Shown: positions 51,783-60,354 of the stretch, one piece after another
Numbering within the stretch: the stretch's first letter is position 1
Layout of the letters: each line of letters begins with the position of its first letter
Source: Pigmentiphaga sp. H8
GTDB taxonomy: Bacteria > Pseudomonadota > Gammaproteobacteria > Burkholderiales > Burkholderiaceae_B
Direction: 5' to 3'
DNA: 64,000 nucleotides
NCBI RefSeq assembly: GCF_003854895.1
Contig: NZ_CP033966.1
Location: 5,270,001-5,334,000 of the forward strand
Notes under the pieces: generated by a model
The model's input: only the letters and a program-made list of their open reading frames with translations
Told to the model about the DNA's origin: nothing
The model's database searches: none
Made by a program: the position numbers and the translations under genes

Positions 51783-52811
51783 TCAGGCCGCGGTATCCAT
51801 GGGATGCCGGCCGACGAAGAAATCGCCGTTGGGCGAGTCGGTGGGCGTCAGGCCCGACTTGACCAGCGCCTGCCGCAGGCTGTTCATGGTGTTCTCGTTG
51901 ATGCGCATGGTCGGCTGGCGCACCGGGCCGCCGTTGAAGCCGTTGAGCCAGCCCTCGAACTTCCACAGCATGCGGTTCAGGAACTGGGTCTGCGAGGAAT
52001 ACGAGTTGGCCGCGGCGCGGGCCTTGCGCGCCGGCGTCAACTGCCAGTAGAGCCGGGTGGCCTCGTCGTACTTCTTCTCCTGGATCAGGTTGAAGATGCG
52101 CGGGATCATGCCGCCGTAGTATTCGGTGTCGCTGGTGCCGATGAACTGGATGGGCACGAGCTGGGCCAGCGCCAGGGCGTACTGTTCGAGCGGCATGGTC
52201 ACGACCACGTCCTTGCTGAACAGGCGATAGGCCTCCACCCAGCCCATGATACTGGGCATGCCGCCCTCGGCCTTCAGCGCGGCGATGTTCGGGCAGTCGT
52301 CCAGCAGGCGCCGGATCAGCGGCGCCTCGAGGTCGGACGGGTGCACGCGCTCGAAGCCCCAGTGCGGCACCTGGAACAGCATCACGCCCAGGTCCGTCGC
52401 GTCGCAGAAGGCCTTGGTGTAGTCGTAGATGTCCTGCGACGTGCGGGCGTAGAAGTTGGCCGGGTACGACAGCAGGATGAGTTCGGCACCGTTGCGCTCG
52501 GCAATCTTCGCCGCCTCGATGTTCTCTTCCAGCGTGTTGAAACTGGCGTGGTGAATGAGTTTCAGCCGCCCGCGCGATTCGTCGTTCGCCCAGGCGAAGA
52601 ACTGCTCGTACTCGGGCAGCGTGATGGCCACTTCCGAGACCATCAGCGTGCCGGAGAAGCCCAGCTCGATCTCGTGGCGAATGTCGTGGCGGATGCCCTG
52701 CTCGTTCAGGCCCTTGAGGTCGGCGGTGAACGAGGGGATCACGACGTTGGCGACGCCGCGCAGGTGTTCGTGCGCCCAGTCGCGGGCTTCGTGTCGTTTG
52801 TAGGAGGCCAT
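51783..52811 (-). CDS. DapA-family (dihydrodipicolinate synthase-like) aldolase or lyase
   Basis: A 342-residue class I aldolase-fold protein, longer than DapA (about 290). The Schiff-base Lys is Lys180 in NIAALKAEGG. The DapA motif YNxP with its catalytic Tyr is here FQVPHWGF, and the substrate-loop motif GTTGE is MVSEVA, so it is not a dihydrodipicolinate synthase. Relatives in catabolic operons are 2-keto-acid lyases, deaminases or hydratase-aldolases. Its operon partners suggest cleavage or deamination of an amino- or keto-acid. Function unassigned. Confidence 0.85.
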   Translation of the reverse strand: MASYKRHEARDWAHEHLRGVANVVIPSFTADLKGLNEQGIRHDIRHEIELGFSGTLMVSEVAITLPEYEQFFAWANDESRGRLKLIHHASFNTLEENIEAAKIAERNGAELILLSYPANFYARTSQDIYDYTKAFCDATDLGVMLFQVPHWGFERVHPSDLEAPLIRRLLDDCPNIAALKAEGGMPSIMGWVEAYRLFSKDVVVTMPLEQYALALAQLVPIQFIGTSDTEYYGGMIPRIFNLIQEKKYDEATRLYWQLTPARKARAAANSYSSQTQFLNRMLWKFEGWLNGFNGGPVRQPTMRINENTMNSLRQALVKSGLTPTDSPNGDFFVGRHPMDTAA

Positions 52812-52835
52812 GTTCCAGTTCCTGGTCGAAGAAAT

Positions 52836-53816
52836 CTATTGTTTGTAGGTAAAGGCAATGGGCAGCTCGACGGCCAGCCCCGCGTCGGTGGCCAGGTCGA
52901 AGACGAGCTCGGCCGCGACGATGTCCTGCAAGGCCGAGCCCACCGACTTGAACATCGGCAGCCGGGCGCCGGCCGCGATCTCGCCGCGCACCAGCTGGTT
53001 GAGCGAGCGCAGCCTGGGCGCGAAATCGATACCGCGCGCCCGCGCCTCCAGCATGTCGCCGGACTCGGCGCTGACCTCGTCGGGCATGTCGCAGACGATG
53101 AGATCGCAGCGCTCCACCACCGAGGCGTCGATCTCGCGCTGTTGCGGCAGCGTGGAGCCGACCGACACCAGCACCATGCCGTCGCGCAGCGCGTCGGCAT
53201 GCAGGATGGGGGTCTCGTCGCGCGACCGGGCGGCGGCGATGCCGATGTCGGCCCCTTCCATGGCCTGCGCGGCGGTCGCGGCCGGCCGGCAGGGCACGCC
53301 CAGCATCGCCTCGAAATCACGCGCGAACTGCTCGCGGTTGGCCGGCGTCGGACTGTAGATCCGCAAGCTCTCGACCTGCCGCAGCGAGGCGATGGCCTGG
53401 ACGTGGGCGCGCGCCTCGGCGCCGCTGCCCAGCACGCCCAGCCGCACCGGCCGCCGGGGCGCCAGGCAGTCGACCGCCAGCGCCGAGGTGGCCGCGGTGC
53501 GGTAGGCGGTGATCTTGTTGGCATCGAGCAGCGCGCGGATCTCGCCCGTGTCCTGGTCCGCCAGCGAGATCAGGTAGTTCATGCCGCGATTGCGGCCGCG
53601 GCCGAACACCTTGGCGCCCATGAAGCGCTTGCCGGGCGGCACGCTGGCCAGGGCGCGCAGCGACGCGCCGTCGCCCCGGGCGAAGGTGCGGGGCGGGCTG
53701 ATGTGCTCGTCGTGGCGCTGGGCATAGGCATCGCGCAGCGCGGCCACCAGCGCGTCCCAGGTCAGCACCCGCTCGACCGCGTCGGTGCCGATGAAGACCG
53801 GCGCCGTGCCGCTCAT
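52836..53816 (-). CDS. Ornithine cyclodeaminase / mu-crystallin family protein
   Basis: A 326-residue NAD(P)-binding protein. The characteristic Lys69 is in FMGAKVFG, the dinucleotide motif GSGAEA is at 130-135 and Arg106 (AYRTAATSA) is in the substrate-loop position. Family members include ornithine cyclodeaminase, ketimine reductases and alanine dehydrogenase-like enzymes. The operon setting (DapA-like, ALDH) resembles hydroxyproline-type pathways that use a ketimine reductase, but this is only an analogy. Its ATG overlaps the Bug stop by 4 bp. Confidence 0.88.
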   Translation of the reverse strand: MSGTAPVFIGTDAVERVLTWDALVAALRDAYAQRHDEHISPPRTFARGDGASLRALASVPPGKRFMGAKVFGRGRNRGMNYLISLADQDTGEIRALLDANKITAYRTAATSALAVDCLAPRRPVRLGVLGSGAEARAHVQAIASLRQVESLRIYSPTPANREQFARDFEAMLGVPCRPAATAAQAMEGADIGIAAARSRDETPILHADALRDGMVLVSVGSTLPQQREIDASVVERCDLIVCDMPDEVSAESGDMLEARARGIDFAPRLRSLNQLVRGEIAAGARLPMFKSVGSALQDIVAAELVFDLATDAGLAVELPIAFTYKQ

Positions 53817-54799
53817 TTGGCCACCTCCCGCGTCTCGGTCGCGGCGATCCGGTGCGTGATGGCCGCGATCGACTTCACGTAGGATGCCCAGAACGTCGCG
53901 AACTTGGTTCCGGCGGAATACTTGACCTCGCCGCCCGCGCTGGACACGATCTTCTTGAACTCGGGATCGCGGGCCGCGGCCTCCACCGCCTGCCGGATCT
54001 TCCGCTCCACGGCCTCCGGCGTGCCGGAGGAAATGAACAGGGCCGTGCCCGCGACCGAGTCGAAGTCCACGCCGCCGTCCTTCATCCGCGGCAGGCCCGC
54101 GGGATCGGCCCAGGGTTCGTCGCCGGCCGTGGCCAGGTACTTCAGCCGTCCGGCCTTGACCTGGGTCAGCGACAGCGACCGCGACAGCAGCGCGAAATCG
54201 ACCTCGCCGGCCACCAGCGCGGTCACCAGCGGACCACCCCCCTGGTAGGGAATGTGCCGCACCTTGATGTGCGCCGTGTCCGCGAACGCCGCGGTGCGCA
54301 CGTGCACCTCGCCAAAGAAGCCGGTCGATCCGTAGGTCAGGGCATCGGGCCTGGCCTTGGCTGCCGCGATCAGTTCGGGAAAAGTCTTGTAGGGACTGGC
54401 CTCGGGCACCACCATGGCCACCGGCTCGGCGCTCAGCATCGCGACGGGCGTGAGCTGCTCCAGCGTGAACGGCGGTTTCTGCTTGTTGACCACCGCCTGC
54501 TCGGGCAGGCTGGCCACGCTCAGCAGCGAGCACAGGATCGAGTAGCCGTCCGCCGGCGCGTTGGCGACCTGGCTCACGCCGATCGCGCCGCCCGCCCCCG
54601 GGCGATTGATGACGACCACGGTCTGCTTGAGCGCGCGCTGGAGGGCGGGCTGCAACGCGCGAGCCATGTTGTCCGCCGTGCCGCCCGGCGGGAAGGGAAC
54701 GATCAGGTTGATCGGCCGGTCGGGATACTCCGCCCGCGCGCCCGGCGCGGCGACCAGCGACAGGGCGGTGAACGCCGCGGCCCACAGCGTGGTTTTCAT
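53813..54799 (-). CDS. Bug-family (TctC-like) periplasmic solute-binding protein
   Basis: A 328-residue receptor with signal peptide KTTLWAAAFTALSLVAAPGARAE and the Bug signature YPDRPINLIVPFPPGGTADNMARAL. Second gene of the GntR-controlled catabolic operon, overlapping the ornithine-cyclodeaminase-family gene by 4 bp; it most likely delivers or senses the operon substrate. GGAGAC lies before the ATG. Ligand unknown; no membrane TctA/TctB is nearby. Confidence 0.9.
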   Translation of the reverse strand: MKTTLWAAAFTALSLVAAPGARAEYPDRPINLIVPFPPGGTADNMARALQPALQRALKQTVVVINRPGAGGAIGVSQVANAPADGYSILCSLLSVASLPEQAVVNKQKPPFTLEQLTPVAMLSAEPVAMVVPEASPYKTFPELIAAAKARPDALTYGSTGFFGEVHVRTAAFADTAHIKVRHIPYQGGGPLVTALVAGEVDFALLSRSLSLTQVKAGRLKYLATAGDEPWADPAGLPRMKDGGVDFDSVAGTALFISSGTPEAVERKIRQAVEAAARDPEFKKIVSSAGGEVKYSAGTKFATFWASYVKSIAAITHRIAATETREVAK

Positions 54800-54882
54800 G
54801 ATGGTCTGTCTCCATGAGAAGGTGGTCTTGTCGCGCTCTGGCGGCGCCTTGCGGACGGCCCGGCATCCGGGCCGCATGACGG

Positions 54883-55761
54883 TCATCGCGGCGCGACGAA
54901 CCGGTTTTCGATCACGCCCAGCCCGTCGATCTCGATGCGGACGACGTCGCCCGCGGCCAGGTAGCGCGGCGGCGTCAGCCCCATGCCGACGCCAGCGGGC
55001 GTGCCCGTCGCGATGATGTCCCCGGGGTGCAGCGTGATGCCCCGCGAGCAGGTCTCGATCAGCGTCGGAATGTCGAAGATGAAATCGCGGGTGCCGGCGT
55101 CCTGCCTGAGCTCGCCGTTGACCCAGCAGCGCACGCGCGTGTCGGTCCCGTCCAGCGCGTCGGCGGTCACCACCCACGGCCCCATGGGGCAGAAGGTATC
55201 GAAGGACTTGCCCAGGTCCCACTGCTGATGCCGCATCTGCACATCGCGGGCGGTCACGTCGTTGACGATGGTGTAGCCATAGACGTGGCCCAGGGCCTCG
55301 TCGCGCGAGATGTTCTTGCCGCCCTTGCCGATCACCACGGCCAGTTCGGCCTCGTAGTCGATCTGGGTCGAGACCTCGCCCGGCAGCACGACGTCGTCCG
55401 CCGGGCCGACGACGCATTCCGGCACCTTGGTGAACACGATGGGCCACGCGGCCGGGTCGGTGTTGCTGGCCTTGAAGACCGAGCCCGACAGTTCCTTGGC
55501 ATGGGCGTGGTAGTTCCGGCCGACGCAGAACACGTTGCGGCGGGGAACGGGAATGGGTGCTTCCAGGCGTACGCCGTCGAAGGGCACGGTCCTGCCGCGC
55601 AGCGTCCCGATGTCGACGCCTCGCGCGGCCATCTCGACCAGCGGCAGCACGCCCCGGTCCGCCGCGCCGTCGGGCAGGTCGAGCAGCGTGACATGGCGGG
55701 CGTCGTCGGAAACCATTCCCACATGGCGTTGGCCGTCGAGCATGAAAGTGGCGAGTCGCAT
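54883..55761 (-). CDS. Fumarylacetoacetate hydrolase family protein
   Basis: A 292-residue FAH-fold enzyme. The metal ligands Glu137, Glu139 (DYEAELAVVIGK) and Asp168 (VNDVTARD) are visible, with Lys185-Ser-Phe-Asp after them. The family hydrolyses or isomerises and decarboxylates acylpyruvates and dienoates. Start MRLATFMLDG at 55761 is preceded by AAGGA. It is the first gene of the operon, divergent from a gntR-type gene with shared operator-like repeats between. Confidence 0.9.
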   Translation of the reverse strand: MRLATFMLDGQRHVGMVSDDARHVTLLDLPDGAADRGVLPLVEMAARGVDIGTLRGRTVPFDGVRLEAPIPVPRRNVFCVGRNYHAHAKELSGSVFKASNTDPAAWPIVFTKVPECVVGPADDVVLPGEVSTQIDYEAELAVVIGKGGKNISRDEALGHVYGYTIVNDVTARDVQMRHQQWDLGKSFDTFCPMGPWVVTADALDGTDTRVRCWVNGELRQDAGTRDFIFDIPTLIETCSRGITLHPGDIIATGTPAGVGMGLTPPRYLAAGDVVRIEIDGLGVIENRFVAPR

Positions 55762-55805
55762 GGCAGTCCTTGCTGGATGGTCGGATTCGCTATCTGGCCC
55801 GACCA

Positions 55806-55824
55806 ATTGGTTTAATTTGGTTTT
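55806..55824. promoter_or_regulatory. Operator-like repeat at the FAH-side promoter
   Basis: ATTGGTTTAATTTGGTTTT, two TTGGTT-type half-sites about 10 bp apart, 45 bp upstream of the FAH-family start. It overlaps ACCAATTGGT, a perfect 10-bp palindrome (55802-55811). A 17/19 identical copy in opposite orientation lies at 55917-55935. Confidence 0.6.
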
Positions 55825-55916
55825 AAATGGTATTGATTTGTCGAACTATAAAGCCATTCTCTCACCAAATATACGGGGTTTTCACCTAGATTCACGGCGA
55901 ATTTGCGCTTTACAAT

Positions 55917-55935
55917 AAAACCAATTTGAACCAAT
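55917..55935. promoter_or_regulatory. Mirrored operator-like repeat at the gntR-side promoter
   Basis: AAAACCAATTTGAACCAAT, whose reverse complement matches the 55806-55824 element at 17 of 19 bases. It sits just upstream of the gntR ribosome site, so binding there would give autoregulation. Confidence 0.6.
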
Positions 55936-55952
55936 CAAGGGCCAGCGCAACC

Positions 55953-56669
55953 ATGTACCCGTCTCCCAGCCTCCAGGTCCGCACCGACCCCGTCCAGGCG
56001 CTGCGCACGGAACTGCTCGATGGCCTGCGCACCGGCAAGTGGGCGCCCGGCAGCCGGCTGCCGACCGAACGCAGCCTGTGCGCGGACTTCGGCGTCAGCC
56101 GGTCGGCCCTGCGCCGCGTGCTGCAGGAGCTACGGGACCAGGGCCTGATCGTGCAGAAGGTGGGAAGTGGAACCTATGTGTCGGACACGCCGTCCGGCAC
56201 CGCGCCGGACATCGTGGCGGCGGCGGGCAAGCTGCTCACGATTCCCTCGGCCAGCCCGGCCGAAATCATGGAAGCCCGGCTGCTGCTCGAGCCCATGATC
56301 GTCGAGCTCATCGTCAGCAACGCGACCCTGGCCGACTTCGAACGGCTCGAGGCCTGCTGCGCCCGGTCCGAGACCGCCGACACGCTGGAGGAATTCGAGC
56401 ACTGGGACAACGCGCTGCACGAGCACCTGGCGCTGGCCACGCACAACGCGCTGTTCGTGAGCGTGTTCAGGCTGCTGGCGGAGGTGCGCAACAGCGGGGA
56501 ATGGGGCTTCCTGAAGAAAAAGATCGTGACGCCCGAGCGGCGCAGGGAATACGAGGCGGAACACCGCCGCATCGTGGAAGCCTTGAAGCATCGCGACGCG
56601 GACACCGCGCGGCGGGAAATCTTCGAACACATCGTGCACGCGCGGACCAATCTGCTGGGCCGGATCTGA
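55953..56669 (+). CDS. GntR-family (FadR-type, FCD domain) transcriptional regulator
   Basis: A 238-residue regulator with an N-terminal winged helix (SRLPTERSLCADFGVSRSALRRVLQEL, about 34-60) and an all-alpha FCD effector domain with the metal/ligand-binding Asp and His candidates in EHWDNALHEHLALATHN. ATG at 55953 is preferred; an upstream TTG at 55926 would overlap the operator-like repeat. It is divergent from the FAH-led catabolic operon, whose substrate or intermediate is its likely effector. Confidence 0.9.
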   Translation: MYPSPSLQVRTDPVQALRTELLDGLRTGKWAPGSRLPTERSLCADFGVSRSALRRVLQELRDQGLIVQKVGSGTYVSDTPSGTAPDIVAAAGKLLTIPSASPAEIMEARLLLEPMIVELIVSNATLADFERLEACCARSETADTLEEFEHWDNALHEHLALATHNALFVSVFRLLAEVRNSGEWGFLKKKIVTPERRREYEAEHRRIVEALKHRDADTARREIFEHIVHARTNLLGRI

Positions 56670-56690
56670 CGCTCCGGCCCGGGCGAACGC

Positions 56691-57329
56691 TCAGGCGCGC
56701 GCCGGCCGCCGTACCGACCTGAGCGTCCCGCTCTTGCCGCCGCCGCAGAAGAAGCGGTCGCCGCCATCGGATTCCAGTCCCGAGACCCCCGTGCCGGGCG
56801 GCATCTCCAGCCTGGCCAGAACCTCGCCGCTTTGCGCATCGATGCGCCGCAGGTCGCTGGCATCGCCTTCCCAGGTGCCGTGCCAAAGCTCGCCGTCCAC
56901 CCAGGTCACGCCGGTGACGAAGCGCTCGGAGGTGATCGAGCGCAGGATCTTCCCGGTCTCGGGATCGATCTGGTGGATTTTGCGCGCGCGGTAGTGCCCG
57001 ACCCACAGGGATCCCTCGGCCCATGCCAGCCCCGAGTCCTCGCCGCCGGCCGGCGACGGGATGGTGGCCAGCACACGGCCGGAGTCCGGGTCGATCTTGC
57101 GGATCTGGCCATCGGCGATCTGGTACAGGTGCCGGCCATCGAACGCGGTGCCCGCGTTTGCCGGCGTCTGGATCGAGCGCTGCACCTCGCCGCTGGCCGG
57201 ATCCATGGCACAGAGCCGGTCGCCGATGGCGAACCAGACGTTCTTGCCGTCATAGGTCACGCCGTGCACGCCGTCGGCCTCGGGGAAAGGACCATATTCA
57301 CGAAGGATGTGGGCTGTCGATGTCTTCAT
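56691..57329 (-). CDS. SMP-30/YncE-like beta-propeller protein
   Basis: A 212-residue protein made of repeats such as GKNVWFAIGDRLCAMDPASGEVQRS and GRHLYQIADGQIRKIDPDSG, each a propeller blade of four strands; the total suggests five or more blades. No signal peptide is seen, so it is probably cytoplasmic. Similar proteins are annotated as SMP-30/gluconolactonase-like or glutamine-cyclotransferase-like. No catalytic residue assignment is possible. It is 51 bp downstream of the HTH gene, in the same direction. Confidence 0.75.
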   Translation of the reverse strand: MKTSTAHILREYGPFPEADGVHGVTYDGKNVWFAIGDRLCAMDPASGEVQRSIQTPANAGTAFDGRHLYQIADGQIRKIDPDSGRVLATIPSPAGGEDSGLAWAEGSLWVGHYRARKIHQIDPETGKILRSITSERFVTGVTWVDGELWHGTWEGDASDLRRIDAQSGEVLARLEMPPGTGVSGLESDGGDRFFCGGGKSGTLRSVRRPARA

Positions 57330-57379
57330 GGCGTCTGCTCGCTGCAAAAGTTGACGAAGAGGATGTCCATGGAGGCATC

Positions 57380-58600
57380 CTAGCCCTCCGGCAACGCGGC
57401 CGGGAGTAACAAGGTTGTCGCGAACCCCGGCACCGGCGGCATCAGCCAGCGGCGGGCCGGCCCCCGCCCGGTGGCCTGCACCCGGCCCGCCTCGGCCAGC
57501 TCATCCAGGGCCCGCTGCACGGTGCGCTGGCTGGCTCCCAGTGCCAGCGACAGCGCCGAGCTCGACCATGATTCGCCGTCCGCCAGCAGGGCCAGCACCG
57601 GCGCATGCGGCCCCTCGACCGGCCGCGTCAGCACCGCGACGTCGAGCGCCCGGCGCGGCGCCAGCGCGAAGCCGCGCCGGGTCGCCGCCACGTCGGCCAG
57701 CCCCGCCAGCGCCTTGCGCAAGCGACCGATTTCCACGCGCAGCCGCGCGCGATGCGTCTCGTCGGGATGCCGGGTACGGAAAGCACGTTCGATCAACGTC
57801 TCGCGCGCCACGTCGGCGGGCCAGGCTTCGCCCAGCGCACGCGCGAGCGCGAACAGCACCGGCCGCCGCGCCAGCGGGACCACCTGTCCCGCCTCGCGCA
57901 CCGCGTGGCGGCAGGCATCGATCACCAGCGCATCCGAGGCCAGCAGCGTTTCCACCTCGGCCAGCGCAATCAGGCGCTCTTCTCCCCGCCACGCCAGCCG
58001 CGCCGCGGGCATGTCCAGCACGGAAGCCGCCTGCCGGACCTCGGCTTGCAGCGCGGGGATGCCGGCGCGGTTCGCGGCCTGTTCCGCGCGCGCCAGCGCG
58101 GCGCGGGCGGCGGCCGTGCGCAGGCGCCGCATCGCGATCCCCGCCGCCAGCAACTCATGGATGGCCACCGCCGCGACCGTGAGGGGACGGGCATCGACCC
58201 CGGCCAGCAAGTGCTCGGCCTCGTCCAGCCGGCCGATAAGCAGGCAGCGCCGGATTTCCAGCTGGCGCACGTGCGCGACATTGGCCAGATCGCCATGCGA
58301 CTCGAGCGTGGCGCGCGCGGCGGCCAGCGCCTTGTCGGGCCAGGCCAGCTCGCGCGAGGCGAGCGCGATCTCGGCCTCGGCCACGATGCAGCGCGCGCGG
58401 GCCAGGGCCTGCCTCGTGCCGAACGCGCTGGCCGCTCGCCGCACCAGCATCCGGGCACGCGCGAACTCGCCAAGCTGGGCCATCGCGATGCCGCGCAGCG
58501 CCAGCGCCGGCGGATCGTCGCGCAGCGCCACGCGATTCAAGGCCCCGAAGGGATCACCCGCGGCCAGCGCCTGGGCGGCCTCGGCTATCAATGCATCCAT
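57380..58600 (-). CDS. Helix-turn-helix protein with helical-repeat N terminus
   Basis: A 406-residue, very Ala/Arg-rich protein. The first 250 residues are repeated amphipathic helices resembling TPR-like solenoids (ALNRVALRDDPPALALRGIAMAQLGEF and similar). The middle part (about 230-300) resembles a winged-helix of the BTAD/AfsR class, and the C terminus (about 340-390) contains SSALSLALGASQRTVQRALDELAEAGRV, a second HTH. It looks like a regulator of the neighbouring DUF899/SMP-30-like genes and is divergent from DUF899. Effector unknown. Confidence 0.7.
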   Translation of the reverse strand: MDALIAEAAQALAAGDPFGALNRVALRDDPPALALRGIAMAQLGEFARARMLVRRAASAFGTRQALARARCIVAEAEIALASRELAWPDKALAAARATLESHGDLANVAHVRQLEIRRCLLIGRLDEAEHLLAGVDARPLTVAAVAIHELLAAGIAMRRLRTAAARAALARAEQAANRAGIPALQAEVRQAASVLDMPAARLAWRGEERLIALAEVETLLASDALVIDACRHAVREAGQVVPLARRPVLFALARALGEAWPADVARETLIERAFRTRHPDETHRARLRVEIGRLRKALAGLADVAATRRGFALAPRRALDVAVLTRPVEGPHAPVLALLADGESWSSSALSLALGASQRTVQRALDELAEAGRVQATGRGPARRWLMPPVPGFATTLLLPAALPEG

Positions 58601-58721
58601 CCGGATCCCGCCACACTTGTCACTCCCGCCGTCCGGCGGCCCGAACCTAATCTAGCACACGCCCCCCGCAGATACGTCGCGCCAGCCGGGCGCGGTCGAC
58701 GGGACATCCAAGGAGAAAACG

Positions 58722-59495
58722 ATGCGACATACGACAGGCACACGGGAAGAATGGCTGGCCGCGCGGCTGGACCTGCTGGAAGCCGAAAAGGCCTTGACGC
58801 GCCAGTCGGACGAACTGGCGCGGCGGCGCCAGGCGCTGCCCTGGGTGGTGGTCGACAAGGACTACCGCTTCGACATCGACCAGGGCCGCGCCTCGCTGGC
58901 CGACCTCTTCCAGGGACGCTCGCAACTGCTCGTCTATCACTTCATGTTCGGCCCCGACTACCAGGCCGGCTGTCCGTCCTGCTCGTCGATCGCCGACGGC
59001 TTCGACGGCTTCGCGGTCCACCTGGCCAATCACGACGTCATGCTCATGGCGGTCTCGCGCGCCCCGCTGGCCAGGCTGCGGGAATACAAGCAGCGCATGG
59101 GCTGGCGCTTCCCCTGGGCCTCGTCCCAGGACGCCGACTTCAACTTCGACTTCAGCGTCTCGCACACCGAAGCCCAGCAGTTCGAGCAAGGCATAGCCTA
59201 CAACTACCGGCGCGAACCCGCCTGCGGGTGCCACCCGGCCCCCGCCGACAGCGGCCAGAGCCCCGAGGGCCGCCTGGCCGCGATGTGCAGCACCGACACG
59301 AACACCTACCTGCGCGAACGCCCCGGCATGAGCGCCTTCGCCATCCAGGACGGCACCGTCTATCACACCTACTCCACCTACGCGCGCGGCCTGGACGGGC
59401 TCTGGGGCATGTACCAGTGGCTGGACCGGGCGCCGTTGGGGCGCAACGAGCAGGGCGTGTGGTGGCGGCGGCGCGATGAGTACGGCAGGCGTTGA
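58722..59495 (+). CDS. DUF899 family thioredoxin-like protein
   Basis: A 257-residue DUF899 protein with thioredoxin-like fold. Signature segments: RRRQALPWVVVDKDYRFD, QLLVYHFMFGPDYQAGCPSCSSIADGF (CxxC at the thioredoxin position) and AVHLANHDVMLMAVSRAP. A second Cys pair lies in CGCHP. Function is unassigned in the literature I know; the CxxC suggests thiol-disulphide chemistry. AAGGAGAA precedes the ATG. It overlaps the DUF2182 gene by 20 bp, so the two are co-expressed. Confidence 0.88.
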   Translation: MRHTTGTREEWLAARLDLLEAEKALTRQSDELARRRQALPWVVVDKDYRFDIDQGRASLADLFQGRSQLLVYHFMFGPDYQAGCPSCSSIADGFDGFAVHLANHDVMLMAVSRAPLARLREYKQRMGWRFPWASSQDADFNFDFSVSHTEAQQFEQGIAYNYRREPACGCHPAPADSGQSPEGRLAAMCSTDTNTYLRERPGMSAFAIQDGTVYHTYSTYARGLDGLWGMYQWLDRAPLGRNEQGVWWRRRDEYGRR

Positions 59496-60291
59496 GCCGA
59501 CAGCCGCGTCGCCCGCGCCGGCGGAACGGCGCGCCGGCCTGCGCTTTTTCGGCATGCTGGCACTGGCGATGGCCGCCGCCCTCCTCGCCTGGGCCACCGC
59601 CATGCGGATCATGGCCGGCATGGCCGTCCTGTGCGGGGACATGGCGATGTCCTGGCTACCCCCACCGGGCGGGACGTGGCTCGGCGTGCTGGCGGCCTTC
59701 CTGGGCATGTGGACGGCCATGGCGGTGGCGATGATGCTGCCTGCCGTCGCGCCCGCGCTGTGGCGCTATCGCCGCCGGCTGCATGCATCGGGCTCGCGCC
59801 GCGCGGACGGACTGGCCGCGACGGCCGCCCTGGGCTACTTCTGCACGTGGGCGCTGATCGGCCTGCTGGTGTTTCCGCTGGGCGCCATCGTGGCCGTGCT
59901 GGAGGCGCAGGCCCCCGCGCTGGCGCGCCTCGGTCCCGCGGCGGCGGGCCTGGCCGTCCTGGCGGGCGGCCTGTTCCAGCTCACCGCGTTCAAGGCCCGC
60001 TACCTGGCCGGTTGCCGCCTGGATGCCTGCGAGGCCATCCCGTGCGCGCGCCGCGGCGCGGCCTGGCGCCACGGACTGCGGCTGGGCCTGCGCTGCGGCG
60101 TGTCCTGCGCCGGCCTGACCGCCAGCCTGCTTGCCGTCGGCATGATGGACTGGCGGGCCATGGCGATCACCGCGGCGGCCACGGCGGGCGAACGCCTCGC
60201 GCCCGGCGGCCTGCGGGTGGCGCGCATCGCCGGGCTGGTCCTGGCCGCCGCCGGCATGTTCATGCTGGCGCGGGCGGCGCATTCGGCCTGA
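59476..60291 (+). CDS. DUF2182 membrane protein (predicted metal-binding)
   Basis: A 271-residue integral membrane protein with about six or seven helices. The motifs MWTAMAVAMMLPAVAPAL, the GYFCTWALIGL region and CRLDACEAIPC are those of the DUF2182 predicted metal-binding integral membrane family, with clustered Met and Cys in or near helices. It overlaps the DUF899 gene and is followed by a bidirectional terminator. A role in metal transport or metallation is plausible but unproven. Confidence 0.85.
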   Translation: MSTAGVEPTAASPAPAERRAGLRFFGMLALAMAAALLAWATAMRIMAGMAVLCGDMAMSWLPPPGGTWLGVLAAFLGMWTAMAVAMMLPAVAPALWRYRRRLHASGSRRADGLAATAALGYFCTWALIGLLVFPLGAIVAVLEAQAPALARLGPAAAGLAVLAGGLFQLTAFKARYLAGCRLDACEAIPCARRGAAWRHGLRLGLRCGVSCAGLTASLLAVGMMDWRAMAITAAATAGERLAPGGLRVARIAGLVLAAAGMFMLARAAHSA

Positions 60292-60299
60292 AGCACCAG

Positions 60300-60332
60300 A
60301 AAAAAACGGCGCCCCGAGGGGCGCCGTTTTTG
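60300..60332. terminator. Bidirectional intrinsic terminator
   Basis: A-tract, then ACGGCGCCCC-GA-GGGGCGCCGT, then T-tract: a stem of about 10 bp that terminates both the plus-strand DUF2182 transcript and the minus-strand Bug transcript. Confidence 0.88.
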
Positions 60333-60354
60333 CGGGGAACAGATGCCGCCCGGC

